Below, piece after piece: positions 44,603 through 58,036 of a stretch of 64,000 bases of DNA (positions are counted from its first letter, which is position 1; each line of letters starts with the position of its first letter). Source of the DNA: Setoptus koraiensis. Its lineage: Eukaryota > Arthropoda. The stretch lies in the NCBI GenBank assembly GCA_048013815.1, contig CM106585.1, positions 20,212,001-20,276,000 on the forward strand, given 5' to 3'. The position numbers and the translations under genes are program-made. Below the pieces are notes generated by a model. That model had not been told where the DNA came from. It saw only the letters and a list, made by a program, of their open reading frames with translations, and searched no databases.

Positions 44603-47600
44603 TTCGCTCTCACCAACCAAGATGGGCCGGCTTCAAATTTGGATTTTGCACAACCGCTTTGTGCCGCTTTAAAACTGGCTCCCCCGATCTCCCACGGTGT
44701 CGGATCTCTGAAACTGGCCAGCGCAGCCACTTGGCACCTGTCCTGCGGGGGACACCACAGCTGATTTTGGCGTAGGGAACCGATTGATCGGCATTCGAAT
44801 AGATCTTGCTGATGCAAAGGGTCTGCGGAGGGTCTGTGAAGGTTCTTTCTCTTCGCCGAGGCTTCGCAACCATTTACGACTACACACGATTGGGCCAAGA
44901 GATCTCTATGGAAACCTGCGTCTCGTTGTTCGCCGCGATAGATGGCAACAACGAAAATTGTATCTGTCAGGACCATTAGCTAACTACATCAAGTTGTGCT
45001 TGCTCACAAGATATGCAAAGGCACAACAATAATAATAATCTGTCTCTCTTCTCATGGAGAAGCTATAATTTATTACGATGTATTATAGCTTGCCATGTTG
45101 TTGTTCCCGGGACTGTTGCGAGACCGAGCCAATGCTCACAGTTGTCTCTCATCGCAATGCCAACCAATCACACCAATACCTTTTCCGATCGGGCTGTTTG
45201 CGCGTACCGCTTGTAAGAAGCCATTAAATCAGTAGTTGCTGGCTCGCCGTGATCGCTCGCAACCGCAGACACACATCAAATTTTCAGACAAATTATTAGC
45301 AACATACGTAATGACTTCTGATATTTCATTACGATGTGTGCGCTATCATCACAGACATAACTATCAGAATGGAATTGCATCATTATTTTTTTGATAGCCC
45401 CCGCTTCTAGTTATAACTCGACTGACAATGTGAATTGAATCATCTGTGTGTACTGGTGAGAGGACACACACACACACTCAAACTAGCTAGCTACTAATAA
45501 ATACCCGCACAAGGGGTTTCGAAATCCAATCTTGAACAACAACAATCCATATTGTCGGCGTAGTTGGCCACTACAGAGCCTGACAATCATGTAGAGTTGT
45601 TGCGAAGAGGAACCACGGTGTTGGTTACTCTCGCGTTCTCTGCTTTTGGGGTCCAAACGAGAGAAACGAGGCCGTTCTCACATACTCAAGCCGGCTCGTG
45701 ACAGTCTTCCTTATCTGCCCCCCCCCCTCTCTTCACTCGCTCTGCATCCAACTGAGGCATCCAACTAAAACTAGAAACTAGCTAGCTAGAAACATGCCAA
45801 CAATCACTATTGCCCAACATGATTCTGCCCGTCCAATTGGCTGCATGCGAATGAGGTGAGAATGAAAAATATCTCCGATATTGAATTACAAAAAAGGTCT
45901 TGGGAGATGGAGATGATAATCATTGTTTTTGCATGCGCATGCATAGCGAGAGCGCTTGTCGAGATGCTAATTGATTGAAAGCGGTACCTTGAGAATTGTT
46001 TTTTTCCATGAATATTGATTTCACATCAATTATCGGCTCACATACAATTCATGTCAGATTGCTAGACACAACAACTACGTATGACATATATCATGTCGGA
46101 AGCCAACAACACAAATCTTGTTATCACCGCAATTATTATCATTATAATCATCGAAATGATCATTATCACGAATACATTGGCGGGATGAGCAGGCAACTTT
46201 TGCCTTGCAGCCTAAGACATTGGCAGATTTGCACACGGTACACAAATACACACACTGATTTGATTACTGTTTGCAACAGAACCGACTGACAACCAAACTA
46301 TGGTCTTTGAAAATTTACGAGAATCGAATCAATAAACAATCACTGTAATTGCACTTGATGCAATCTAGAATAAGAATTTCCGCTTAAGTCACTAGTACGA
46401 GTGTTCCAATGTGACGAGTGTTTGTGTGTGATGGACCAAGGATCATTTTGAACATACCTGAGCCTGATGCTATCACGACGAATGGCTCATCTTGCAAAAA
46501 CTTGACGGAATATCGTGAATAGCTACTGTATTCCGGTTGTATTTGTATAGATATAGAAGCCAATTATAGAAAATTGGTTAAATAATTAACTGGGCTGTCT
46601 ATTTAGCGTCCGATATGCAACAGCAGATATCAGCTGAGAATGGTCTCATTTCATAATTATACCCTGAGCTCATCTCATACTGACGCTGGCACCCTGTAAA
46701 ATGATGCGGGCGCTCGGGACAGATCACCAAGTGCGTCGGTTTCATCTCCATTGTTTATACCAAACTTAGTTGAGATTTTCTCCACAGAGCTTCTTCTCCT
46801 CAAACAGATATGAACGAGCGAAAGCAACTCCCGAAAGCATCTAGACAGATATGTATCTGACTGGGGGGACTTGGATGTTATTTTTGACAAACTTCCTCCA
46901 TCTGAAGTATTGTTTATGCTTGTGCTGTATCGGGCGAGTGCCGTAGGCAGCTCAACAGCAAGCGCATCAGTGCTTGTTATAGAAGTGAATCATTCAACGA
47001 GAGAAAAAGAGAAAGTAAACACTCATTAGGCAGACGTGATTTTATAATTAGGTAATCGCGAGCATATAGTGATTGAGTCAAGTAAACTCACGAGCTCAAC
47101 TTGATTCAAGGATCACCACCTTATAACTATTGACAATCATACAAACAACATGAGCCGCGCGACAGGCGACAGGGCAACAATAGCAGCAGCAGCAGCAACA
47201 ATAAATAGACTGCGATCATTAGAAAATCAAGTTTATCTCTTGTTGAGTGTTCCCGCTTTTTCAAGCCCCTTCCTCCTGGCAATCGGCACATGCTGTCAGC
47301 TTTGAATGTATTCATTCGATTTTAAATCGATTGACTTGTGCCACCAGAACTAACTGAAATAGCTATTTGGGCTGAAATTTTCACAATTAGATTCACCAAG
47401 GTGTCTCATTCAACCGACAACGCACACCGACATAAACACTTGCTCGTTGGGATGAATTCTTCTCTGGTTGTTGTAGTATGTAATGCTTTACAACAGAATT
47501 TGAATCAAACAGTCCATAAGTTGTGGCTGTATGTGTGCCGAAACGTGATTGTGTGATGAAGTTGTTCTATCAGCTAGCTTAGAGGAAACAAACATCTATC

Positions 47601-48290
47601 ATATGTGTTATTCGTTTGACGTTCAGACAAATTTCTATCCCAGCGCCAACTTGATTACAAAGCGCAGAAGAAGAGGAGAGAAGAGAAGAGAAAAGGAACA
47701 AAAAGAATACCACTTACCTATAATAGATTACACAGATGCCAAATGTAGAAATCATCCAAGACTGATCAATGATCATGCAACTTCATCTGTTTGCGATGAT
47801 CTCGGCTGCAGAGTCTGTAATGATCTTGTTGTGCTGGCATGATTATGATGAATATTGTATAACCATAACGATAATCACACGCTCAAGCGGCCCTGTTCGC
47901 GAACAGCGCCGCCAGAATCAACTGCCAGAAATTCATCGTATGATACGTGAGATACGTGAGATGATATCTGTCATTGGCCTCAATCGTATTAATTTAGGGC
48001 ACAATAGACATAATTGCAATCCATCTGCTGTGGGAGAGAATCTATACGTTGTTAGCAATACTTGGCTGTGATATTGTGAGGATAGGTGAATTTCAAAACA
48101 GTTGCGCGATGAGTGTTGTGGTTGAAGTGAAGACATGCAGACAGCATCAAATTAGACAGCGAGACCCGTTCTACGGCCAGCACTCTTGACCAATCAATCA
48201 TAGTGGCAATGTCTGTTGGCCAGCGCCACAACTCATATTGACTGCTTGGGCATAAAGCGCAATCACTAATGGATTCATGATAAATCACCG

Positions 48291-48413
48291 AGAGAGAGAG
48301 AGAGAGAGAGGGGCTCACAGTGCACAAAAGCGATGACAATGGCCAGAGATGATTATTATGTAATTTTAGTTGTGGCGGTTGTTGATCGCAGTAGGTCGCT
48401 CCGACGGAGCGAC
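48291..48413. repeat. GA tract and an 8-bp hairpin
   Basis: (GA)n at about 48291-48310. Further on, 48395-48402 (GTCGCTCC) pairs with 48406-48413 around a GAC loop, extended outward by GCAG/CTGC. No larger element was found. Confidence 0.7.
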
Positions 48414-48830
48414 TGCAAGCTAAAGATATGGTAATGTAATTAGCAGTAATAATCAGGCAAGAGTTGCCTCTCGAAAAATATAACTTTTTATTAACTAAAT
48501 CACTACCGGTAAAATATAGCTAGTTGTTGCGAGCCATTATTGGTGGAGCTAATTAATTCTTTTGCACATATTTACCCTGCACAACTGCTTACAACTGTTG
48601 TCAGTCGGGTAGCGGCGCTTGTGGCAAGCATATAGCATATATATTGAGAGAGTCGTAGACGATCATCATCATTGATCAGTATTCATCACCGCAGAATCGC
48701 ATCTCAATAGATATTTGGCTAGATATTGCGAGGCTAACGAGGCTTCTCTGAGCCTGATTGGAGGTTCTTGTTCGACATGATCGTTCGCCACATACGCTCT
48801 TCTCAATGAGTAGAGATGGGAATATGTTTG

Positions 48831-49108
48831 TTTGTGTGTGTGTGTGTGTGTGTGCCTTAAATGATAGCCATAAACCTTTGTAATAACGAGCTACTGGTAT
48901 TGAATGCCCAAAACCATAACCATTATCTTACTGATTGCATTAACGATCGTGGAGATCCTCTGGCAGTGCCATCATCACCACCATCGACAGAAACCATCAA
49001 AAAGCTACTTGTTGTTGTTGTTTCGTATGGCTCAGAGCAAACAAACTTGGCAGCAAAAAAAAGAAGAGATGAAAAAAGAAAAGTGTTCGTGTGTGTGTGT
49101 GTGTGTGT
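48831..49108. repeat. Two TG microsatellites
   Basis: Tracts at about 48831-48854 and 49088-49108, separated by ordinary AT-rich sequence. Confidence 0.85.
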
Positions 49109-49530
49109 ACAACAGATAAACATTGGTATCATTAGTATCAAGTTAATGATGATGTTCATCATCGACAACGAAACTGGTTGACGTGTAATTGTTACGCACG
49201 TCATCATTGAATAAAGGAATAGAAATAGAGATAATCATCATTAGATGATGTTAGTCAGTTTACTTAGTGTCTAATTGTCACAGTTGGCACACACTAACCA
49301 ACTAACACACACACACACAAATTGGCGTACGACCTCGAAACATCATCATCACAAATCACCTGTTTACATCTCTAGCTATAGCTAACTATAGTCCATCGCA
49401 ACAAAACAAATTTATGGCCACTGTCTCGCTAAAATACATTACAATTTTAGTGGCGAGCATGTGTCGAATTGGGTTGTGTCTCATCCGATCCATTCATTCA
49501 ATTACAGGCTCACAATTTGTTGTTGTTGTT

Positions 49531-49556
49531 GTTGTTGGTCACTTGTGACCAACAAC
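49531..49556. repeat. Perfect 12-bp palindrome with a TT centre
   Basis: GTTGTTGGTCAC at 49531-49542 is mirrored by its exact complement at 49545-49556. It stands at the end of a short TTG run, so one arm may have grown by template switching from the other. Confidence 0.8.
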
Positions 49557-51401
49557 GACGTGTTTTGTTGTTCTGTCACCTGGCGACAGTGGTCGCCTTA
49601 TGTTTTAGGCAATTAATCTACAGGTTGCCGACAACAAGGCGATAATGACAGATACAACCAACAGAGACAGCTCTGACAAGTTTGACACACGCACACACTG
49701 ACACGAATTCGACAGCTCATTTCGAAAACAAGTGTTACGTGCAACTCGCACGTTGCACTTGTTATGCTAATGTTGTTGTCATGCACCCAAGGCTTGTTGT
49801 TTGGCCGGCACGCATTTGAATGCCGGCACGAGTGAAATTGGCGTCTCGAAATCGCATCCGGTGCTCACCTGTTTCTGTTACAAGCACAGATAGTCTATCT
49901 AGAGATGGATGAGCAGTTTTATGCCGGTGAAAAGTTTTGGGGCGCCACCAAAGCGTGTTTCGATGCGGCTCTTATCTCGCTGGTGCGATGCGGAGGAAAC
50001 GGGCGTGTCCACGGGACACTCACCCGATCGGGAATATCGAGTGAGAACTTCGGGATACTGGCACTTCAGATAACTATTAGATGAGGAAATGAAATGAAAT
50101 CATTTATGCCGGCACATTCTTGTGCAATTGCGCGCAAACGCAACTGTTGTTACTTTATCGGTTGGTGATGATTTACGGTGATCAATTTGTTTGACGAATC
50201 GTTATCGTCGGTTCTGTTCGAATCATGTTATAGCACCACCAGAGAGGTGATCATCATTAAGATTGAGCTAACTGCCACTGAGCCAGCCCGACAGAGAGGG
50301 AGAAAGTTATCACCAACTGTCTAGTGTTCATTTTACAACTGGCAGCTTGTTGTAAAATTGTGCACTACCATTGGATATGCCACAGAGAATAGCTTTGGCT
50401 CCACCTATTATTTATCAGTGAGAGTCTCTGATAGCGCCACGTTTAGTTGGCCACAATCGCGAGTTATCAGCAGTTGCTCAGGTAGTAAATTGCTTCGTAT
50501 CATCAAATGATAGTTGACTACTGTTAGTGGTTTAGGTGGCAACGACAACAATAGCAGCAACAGCAGCGACAGCTCTAGCGGCAGCGCCAGCCATAGCAGA
50601 AAGTAGCTGAGACTCTGAATGCCAAACATGGGCAGATATTGACAGATAGTCCTGTCAGATAATATTAAAAGTATTCAGCGCAACCATCGATCAGTCTCAG
50701 TTTCTTTTTTAGCATAAATGAATCGAATCGGATCAAAAAATGACGATCAACAACAAAAAGGCAACACTGTCAATGTTGCTGTTATCTGTTTAATAATAGC
50801 GGTCGATCATGAACATAGTGCACACAAGAAAGTTATCTCCCTATCACCCGTCCTATTCGCCACTTTCTACTCACCTGCCTGTCCTATAATTAGCCCGCTT
50901 GTGACTCTAGAGACCTCTTTTTGTTTTCTATATAAAATTTTTCTAGTTTACAAGTGAGCGAGGCTTGCAGAAACTCACACACACCGAGCACAATAGCACT
51001 TGATCGCACTTAATACTCATTTTCATTTATTACAACACTGTCTGATAAATGAATGATTTTTCTCAACAACAACAACAAACAATCACCATCGTGAATCATA
51101 TAATCGGAAGAACATTAGTGATCTGTCACTCAAATCACACAAAACTGTAAACAAATCAAAGTGGTGGCTGACACTACAACAATACGCGACTCGAGCTGCT
51201 CTAACACACACACATTTACAGAGTACTTACAGTGAAGCACCCATAGTTAGATAATAATCATAATTGCTTGATTGCTGTTCAGCATAAATGAAATTTGTGT
51301 GAATGTCTAGCACGAATGTTGAGCAAACTCGACCACTTTGATCAACACTAGAAGCTAGTTAATCATCTTTGACCATCATCAATGGTCACCGCAAGCCAAT
51401 C

Positions 51402-52462
51402 ATGATGATTGTTTCTCATCATCACTACCAGGCAGACAAAAAGAAGAACGACGAAGAAAGAGAAGCAGAACAACAACAAGTGGGGGAAGTGGACGAGACA
51501 CAGACAGAAACAGGGGCAGAGGCAGAGGAGGAAGAAGGAGAAGGAGAAGTGGAAGAGGGAGCAGAGGAATCAGAGAGGCCACAATTCAATCTCATTGGAA
51601 CAGGCGAAGAACATCATCAACAAGTAAGTCATAGATACTGAAAAAGTGATACTTCTCTTCGGCATGCTTAACTAGCTATGACCACTGTACCAACTGGCCG
51701 CTGGCATACTATGTGTGTGTGATTTACCAATATCGGCGACCACGGCCAACAACAGGTTGTTGCTTATGATAACAGCTCAATTAGTTAGTCACGGTCAACA
51801 TTCTTAATCAATCATAATCATATCTTAGTTAGTGGCTGTATGCTGTATGCTTGCATTGCTATGCTAATTCCTTCATTCTCATTCGACCATCACCAACATA
51901 AAGAGCTGCTATTCATCACGTATAAAAATTATCACGTTTATCTCTCAAAACTAACTCCGTCCTGCTAAGTGACCGGCTAACTAACTGACTAACTAATTAA
52001 TAACCAGGGCTCGCCTGTGTGAGCACAAAAGAAAAATAAGAGAAGACCCGAACATGCCGACTACTACGCTCGACTCAACTGAATTCTCTCCCTCTCTCTC
52101 GCTCGTTTTTGCATGCTAATCTGCTCAAATCTACATGAATTGATGGTGCTCTAACCAAACCGAGTTCCATATCTCATCAACAGTATTGGTGAGATATTTA
52201 AGCATTGAGTAGCTACATGTTAAAAGTAACAAACTTGTAGCAATTTTTATTATTACATAGTGAACCAATTGCCGTTCACTTGCGCAACGATTTTGTCCGA
52301 ACAAGTGTACATGTGCGCTGGATGGAACAGGTAGAGAGGGAGAGACTATGATCATGACGATTATGAAATGATCACTTTCAATTGGCCATCTTCTGTTTTT
52401 GTCTAACTAAAATTTAATTCATTTCAATTGATTACATAACCATACGGCACATACGCTCACAC

Positions 52463-52512
<50 letters not shown>

Positions 52513-55500
52513 ACACGTTTACTACACTAATACCACTATACTATAACCACTAAACTGGCTGGTTAGCTGTTGATTTGCAGCAAACAATTTTGTTGTAGTG
52601 GTGATGTTGATTGTTGTTGGTCGTCATTACCGATGGTGTTGTTCTCTCTTGTTGGATGATCGAACGATACCCGTCTATTTACAACTATTCTTCAAACGAT
52701 TCATTTCATCGATAACTAATTCATCTCCATTCTCACTCCACTCGTCCGTCCGTCCGTCAACCACTACAACTCACAAACCACTACTTGTACCACTTATAAT
52801 ACACCACTACTACTACCACTAAACTACTACTATTATTTGGCAGCTCAATATAGATAGCCAGTATCAAAGTAGCAGAAAACAGCAACTACAACTTCAATTA
52901 TCATGTGGCAAAACTGTCCAATTGAATCAATTTCCAATTTTCAATGGAGATGATGCAAACTATTCAGCATATAATAATAGTAATATCGATTGTAACTATA
53001 CATTTATAAATTCAGTGATTGAGACATCAACAGATGATATTAATAACAATAGTTACAATAGTAGTAGCAGTAGCAGAACCAACAGCGAGCCAACAATCAA
53101 TAGTGATCATCAACCATCATCAACTAATCCAGAGAATGCGCTTCACAGGCGCCAGTCGCTATTAAAAGATTTTAATTTCCAAGATGATCAGCATCATTTT
53201 CTCCATAATCAACAACAGCAGCTAGATACGGTAGTGGTACAACAACAGTACAGTTCACCAGAGTCACCATTACTATCGCAGTACAATCATTATTATTATA
53301 ACAATCATTATCATCATCGTTCCATTGAAACAAACTCAATCAATACTAATTTGGATTCTACAGCTACTTCGTCTGTGTCAAACGTTTCGGACAAAGACGC
53401 AGCGTCGTCACGAGATATTGAGACACACGATATTGAGACACATCAACTCAACAATCAGCAACACCAACAAACTATATTAGCGGCCGCTGCGGAGACTGAT
53501 TCAAAGGTGGCAAATTATATCGATAAATTGGACTTGTTTGATGGTAATAGTGGCAGTGGTGAATTTGCTTCATCATCTCCACTGTCGTCGTCTATATCGT
53601 CTTCATCCTCGTCGTCGTCGCCATCGTTGTCGTCGCCGTTACTATCATCGTATCCAGCCTCAAATCAATCGTCGCCGGCCCTGATATCGCAGCGATTTAA
53701 TAGCAAAAACAAAGGATTAGTAAATCAATATCTGTCGTCATTCTCGTCGGCTGTGCCATCGCCATCGCCGACTGCATCAAATCAAGACGACTTAATATTG
53801 GACGAAGTAGCTAACGGTCAACACAACAAACCCATCATCACCGATATAAAGTCCTATCATTTAACTGATGATCCGTACAGTTTACGATTTGACCAATCGC
53901 AATCACAACAACAACATCTTCCACAAACAACAACAAACAACACAGAGAACAATCTGTACTATACTGATTTATTTGACGAAAACGAAAGTCAAATGTCCAT
54001 AAATTCAAACCAAGACCAATCTCCCCAGAGCAGCCAGCAGCATCAATTGCAACAAACGCAACAAGTCCAGGATGTCCATTGGCATTATCAGAGTGGCGAA
54101 ACGGCCGAATCGTTACCTAGTCTACACAATCAGTCAAACGATAACATATCGACCTCTGGATATCCCCAGCAGCGTCAGCGCCAGCATCCGAACCAGAACC
54201 ATTTACATCAAATGTATAATCAACAGCAACAGCCGAAGCAAGAACAAATCGATTCGGTCGATATAGACAGTAAGCAACACTTACAATCACTTGTATCAAA
54301 CATTAATCAGAGTTACGTACACAGCAATTCACCATTAACTGTTCATCAAGTATCATCGTCCCATTCGATATTGAATCCCCAACAACAGCAGCAGCAACAT
54401 CATAACCAACAACACCAGCAACACCAACAACATCAACAGCACCAGCAACATCAACAACATCACCAACATCACCATCAGCAGCAACAACAACAGGTAGAGG
54501 ACACACCGACAATACCCAGTCGAAACGAACATAGCACGATATTGCCGCGGCATCAGTATCATCACACTATGTTACCTCATCATGCTAGTCGGCCTGCATC
54601 ATCATCATCTTCGTCACATCATCCTCATCAAACAAATCAACTAGTTAGCCAGCATACGCACGTTGAGTCTATATCTCAAACGATTGATTTTAATCTTCAG
54701 GAAACACAAACGTATATAACTTCATCAGGAGACCATGGTGGACAAATGAATCTCAATTTGCACCATGCACCTATGAGCGGTAGAAGCGAAACTACAAATA
54801 TACAACAGCAACTGGACAACAACAATATTGATATTATTGCAACAGCAACATCGACAGCATCGTCCAACTGTCAACAACATCAACAACTGCATCAATCGTC
54901 ATATCATCATAATCAACTCATTCAATCTGATCAAGCTGGAAATATATCGTCTTTAGTTCAGCAGCCACCGAATAGTCAAAATAATATAGTCTCTAAAGGT
55001 AACAGCAGTACCAGTTCTACCATTCATCATATTCCGCTCCTACAACCTGGCGCCCCTTGCCAGAATCAGACATCTAGGCATCAGCAGACTGGCCCCGATT
55101 TCACACCTCAATTGGATTTGCCAGCGGATGAGATGCATCAGGCCTCCAATCAATCTCAGTTTTCATCTTCCGGTCAGCAACATCAACAAAGTTTGACTTC
55201 ACATCATCATGGCCACCAGTCGAGCTATCAGGAATATCATGTCCATCATCACAATCAGCAAAGTGGTAGTGCGGATCAACAAAATCTTCAAATCCAACAC
55301 CGTCAACACGGCAACCTATATCATCAGCAACACCAGCATCAACACCACCATCATCATCATCCATATCAAATTACTAAGCGTCAGAAGGCCCCGATAACTT
55401 CCAATACACAATACTCATTTTCAGGACCTCAATGCAGTTTTAATCAGAATATCAAGTTGCAACAGCATCGGACACCAACATCAGTCAATCTACTACATCA

Positions 55501-56347
55501 TCATCAGGAGTCCGTGATATCGCCACCTTTTGTGACCGATGTCCAATTAGATAGACAAACATCGTTTGTAGTTCCATGTCCAACCGGCAGACGTCAAACA
55601 GGATCTCTTCCTTCGAGCCGCTCCCAACCAATTGTGGTCTCTTCAATGCTTCACGCATCAAATGCTTCTAACCTATTGGAAAGCCAAGAATCACCTGTTT
55701 TATCTGGAACGGACAACGCTGGCAACACTATCTCAACACCAGCACCATTGTCAGGCAATGTTTACCTAGACCATGCAACTGGATCAAGTAGTCAGTGTGG
55801 TCGTTCATCAGATCTCAACAATGGTGATACAACCACGCCAGCGCTATCCGTGGCAACCTCATCATCATCTGCGCAAATGAACCAGTCACAAATTCAACAA
55901 CAACAACATCATCAGCAACAACAGCAGCATCACCAACACCACCATGCGCCTCAGCCCATATTTATGCAAAATGAGTGCAAGGTTTGTGGCGATTTTGCTG
56001 CCTGTCAGCATTATGGTGTTAGAACATGCGAAGGGTGCAAAGGTTTCTTTAAACGATCGGTTCAGAAAAATACCAAATATGCTTGCTCTGGCACAATGGA
56101 ATGTATTATTGATAAGCGAAGGAGGAATAGGTGCCCATTTTGTCGCTTCAAGAAATGCTTAGCCGTTGGCATGGTCAAGGAGGGAGTCAGAACGGACAGT
56201 CTAAAGGGTAGGAGAGGCCGTTTGCCTTCGAAGCCAAAATCCCCATCAACATGTCAAGCTCACCTAACGACCCAGGACAGGTCAAGTGAGGCTTTGCAAT
56301 TGACAGATAATCAATCCTTACAAGGTGACAACTTTAATAGAAACTAA
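51402..56347 (+). CDS. Hr38: NR4A/Hr38-like nuclear receptor lacking a ligand-binding domain
   Basis: Two exons are proposed, 51402-51623 and 52844-56347, phase 0, about 1,241 aa. Exon 1 is inferred from an open Glu-rich frame ending CAA|GTAAGT and a TTTGGCAG acceptor at 52843; exon 2 is certain. NR4A receptors bind NBRE sites as monomers and act as immediate-early factors. The first ~1,115 residues are Gln/His/Ser-rich with long poly-CAN runs. The DNA-binding domain starts at Cys1119 with [14 protein letters not shown], then [21 protein letters not shown] and [16 protein letters not shown], then the NR4A A-box [19 protein letters not shown]. The protein ends about 36 residues later. The ~230-residue ligand-binding domain found in NR4A proteins is absent, a poly(A) signal follows at 56352-56357, and the next genes are unrelated. 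A separate LBD-containing isoform or paralog elsewhere remains possible. Confidence 0.87.
52459..52510. repeat. CA microsatellite in the intron of the NR4A-like gene
   Basis: A nearly pure (CA)n tract within the proposed 1,220-bp intron (51624-52843). The rest of the intron shows nothing recognisable. Confidence 0.9.
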
Positions 56348-56351
56348 TATA

Positions 56352-56357
56352 AATAAA
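56352..56357 (+). terminator. Poly(A) signal of the NR4A-like gene
   Basis: AATAAATAAATAAAA begins four bases after the stop codon ending at 56347. Its closeness supports the receptor transcript ending here, without further exons. Confidence 0.65.
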
Positions 56358-56451
56358 TAAAATATACCAGACTGTTTTTTTCCTTTTAGTAACATTGTGA
56401 AAAATTCTTTTATGTCTTGAGAATCTCTAATTATTAATTTAACTGGACTCT

Positions 56452-57249
56452 TTATTCCTTCCTACAAACATTGTGAAAAACTTCTAATACTTCAGGCAGT
56501 TCTTGAAGACTCTCAATTAATTCTAAGGTATCGTCGAAATGATCATCTGACAACTCGATTCTCCTGTGGGGCACGAGTTCAGTGTATGAGGCTACAACAT
56601 TTAAGTTTTGCTTCTCTAAATCTACTTTGCAGTGGTTAATTCTCTCTGGTTCCACTGCGAAAAGCCAGGTTTCGTCCTCTTCACTTGGATGAACTTCCTC
56701 TGCGTTTGAGTTAATGGCTGCCTCTTCTGCAGTTTCAAAATCTATCGTTTTGCCATCTTTGGTAGTATTTGAGGTCTTCACAAAACCTTTCTCACTGAAT
56801 AACTGTAATAAGGTATTCTCAGTCGCCAGCTGAGCTGCCGATTTTTTCATTTTCTTTTTACAGTCGCGCCTAAGAACACCATAGTTGTCTGTTTCACACC
56901 TTAGAATTAAAACGCTTCCACCAGGACCAACGACTTCTAATAACTTTTGTTCTATTTTAATGTTTGCCGACCTCTGTATTGCTCTGTCCATAGTGGCTTT
57001 GGGTATATTTAATTTGGTGGCCTCATTTAAAACATCTGCCAAGGCTTTGTTTAATCTGGGATCTGTCTGAAGATTGTTTTGAACAACTGCACGCCTGACC
57101 ATGTTGACATACCGGGAATATAGTTTAGATTTATTAAGGTCATTTGCGCCCTTAGTTGACTTGATATTTTGCCATTTAGAATGTCCAGCGTATCTTGATT
57201 GGCACAGATAAATGAACCGGTGCATCGGCTGACGAGCGAGTGAGTTCAT
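56452..57249 (-). CDS. TACO1: TACO1 / YebC-family mitochondrial translational activator
   Basis: A single exon of 265 aa. TACO1 helps mitochondrial ribosomes translate the COX1 mRNA; its bacterial kin YebC relieve ribosome stalling. The N-terminus MNSLARQPMHRFIYLCQSRY suits a mitochondrial presequence. The YebC fold starts at AGHSKWQNIKSTKGANDLNKSKLY and continues with DPRLNKALADVLNEATKLNIPKATMDRAI, then GPGGSVLILRCETDN and the late VEPERINHCKVDLEK. The length fits the animal family (about 297 in human). The TAA stop is embedded in AATAAA (minus, 56456-56451), so the 3' untranslated region must be only tens of bases. It is convergent with the NR4A-like gene. Confidence 0.93.
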   Translation of the reverse strand: MNSLARQPMHRFIYLCQSRYAGHSKWQNIKSTKGANDLNKSKLYSRYVNMVRRAVVQNNLQTDPRLNKALADVLNEATKLNIPKATMDRAIQRSANIKIEQKLLEVVGPGGSVLILRCETDNYGVLRRDCKKKMKKSAAQLATENTLLQLFSEKGFVKTSNTTKDGKTIDFETAEEAAINSNAEEVHPSEEDETWLFAVEPERINHCKVDLEKQNLNVVASYTELVPHRRIELSDDHFDDTLELIESLQELPEVLEVFHNVCRKE

Positions 57250-58036
57250 GGCTGGTATATCTGAATTTGACAGTTATCATTACACAATAATTGTGATCTA
57301 CACGTAGTTTACTATTGGTTCGTCAAATATACCTATATCACATGTTTTCTCTAGCAAATACAACGTGTATTTTCCATTCTGATCACAATGCTCTAGACGC
57401 GAAATTTAAAAGTGTGGAGGTGGGCGTGGTAGGGCATGATTAAAACCCGATGGCGTCGCGCCCATTTCAATCTTGCTCTTCTCTTTTTTCAGTATCGGCG
57501 TTTTTTTAGGTTCAAAATGGTTCCAAGTTAAAAGGCCATAACCACCAATGTCCTATTATCCGTAGCAAGAAAAATCTTTAAAACCATTGAATATAAGAAG
57601 AGGCTGAAAACTTTGTTTCACTAGCGTCCCAGAATATGTAGCTCCCACATGAGGGGCAAACATTCCACGGGCATTGATCACATAGGGCAGCTATAACTTT
57701 TGATGAGGATTATCTCATCGCAGTTTGTCGATCTCATATTCAAAAATTAGAATTAAAGTTTCAGCCAGACGCGCTATAAAGGAACGCAGTCTGACTAACT
57801 CTCACCCCTACAAATATAATCCACCCGATTTCAATTCTAATAGCACAGTGGCTAGCGTTACACCTGGAAAGTGGAAATTCAGAATTGGTTTGAATTTGAA
57901 CTATTTTTAGACAAAGTAAGTTATTTTCTGCTACAGTCCACTCGACTGTCGACACGCGAGATAATTGAATCCTCCGACACTGTCCAGTTTTCGGTCAATT
58001 CTCATCTATATTAATACTTCAACAAACAAGTGGGCA
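57250..58036. other. Intergenic region between TACO1 and the secreted-protein gene
   Basis: It should hold the TACO1 promoter and the promoter of the divergent gene at 58037. It contains a GC-richer patch with a GGGCG...CGCCC arrangement at about 57425-57470 and a pyrimidine tract near 57475-57490. No RNA gene or coding exon was recognised. Confidence 0.4.

Larger units (their letters stand above)
35431..51401. other. 16-kb gene-poor region upstream of the NR4A-like gene
   Basis: No frame here resembles a known protein. The longer frames translate CA/TG, CAA/TTG or CGG-type repeats. The region has many microsatellites (listed separately), small hairpins, a 30-bp direct repeat near 39.1 kb and a 20-bp tandem repeat near 44.5 kb. 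A TATAAA at 42314-42319 with a CTCAGAC initiator-like sequence 20-25 bases on is followed by an 86-codon frame of unknown nature (42386-42646). The region is probably cis-regulatory or transcribed non-coding DNA of the receptor gene or of genes beyond the window; this is inferred from position only. Confidence 0.5.

Noticed and set aside
44395-44976. A 193-codon ATG-started frame on the minus strand
   Set aside because: Much of it translates the 20-bp tandem repeat into Leu/Cys/Val runs; no motif or family is seen and there is no supporting splice or poly(A) context.
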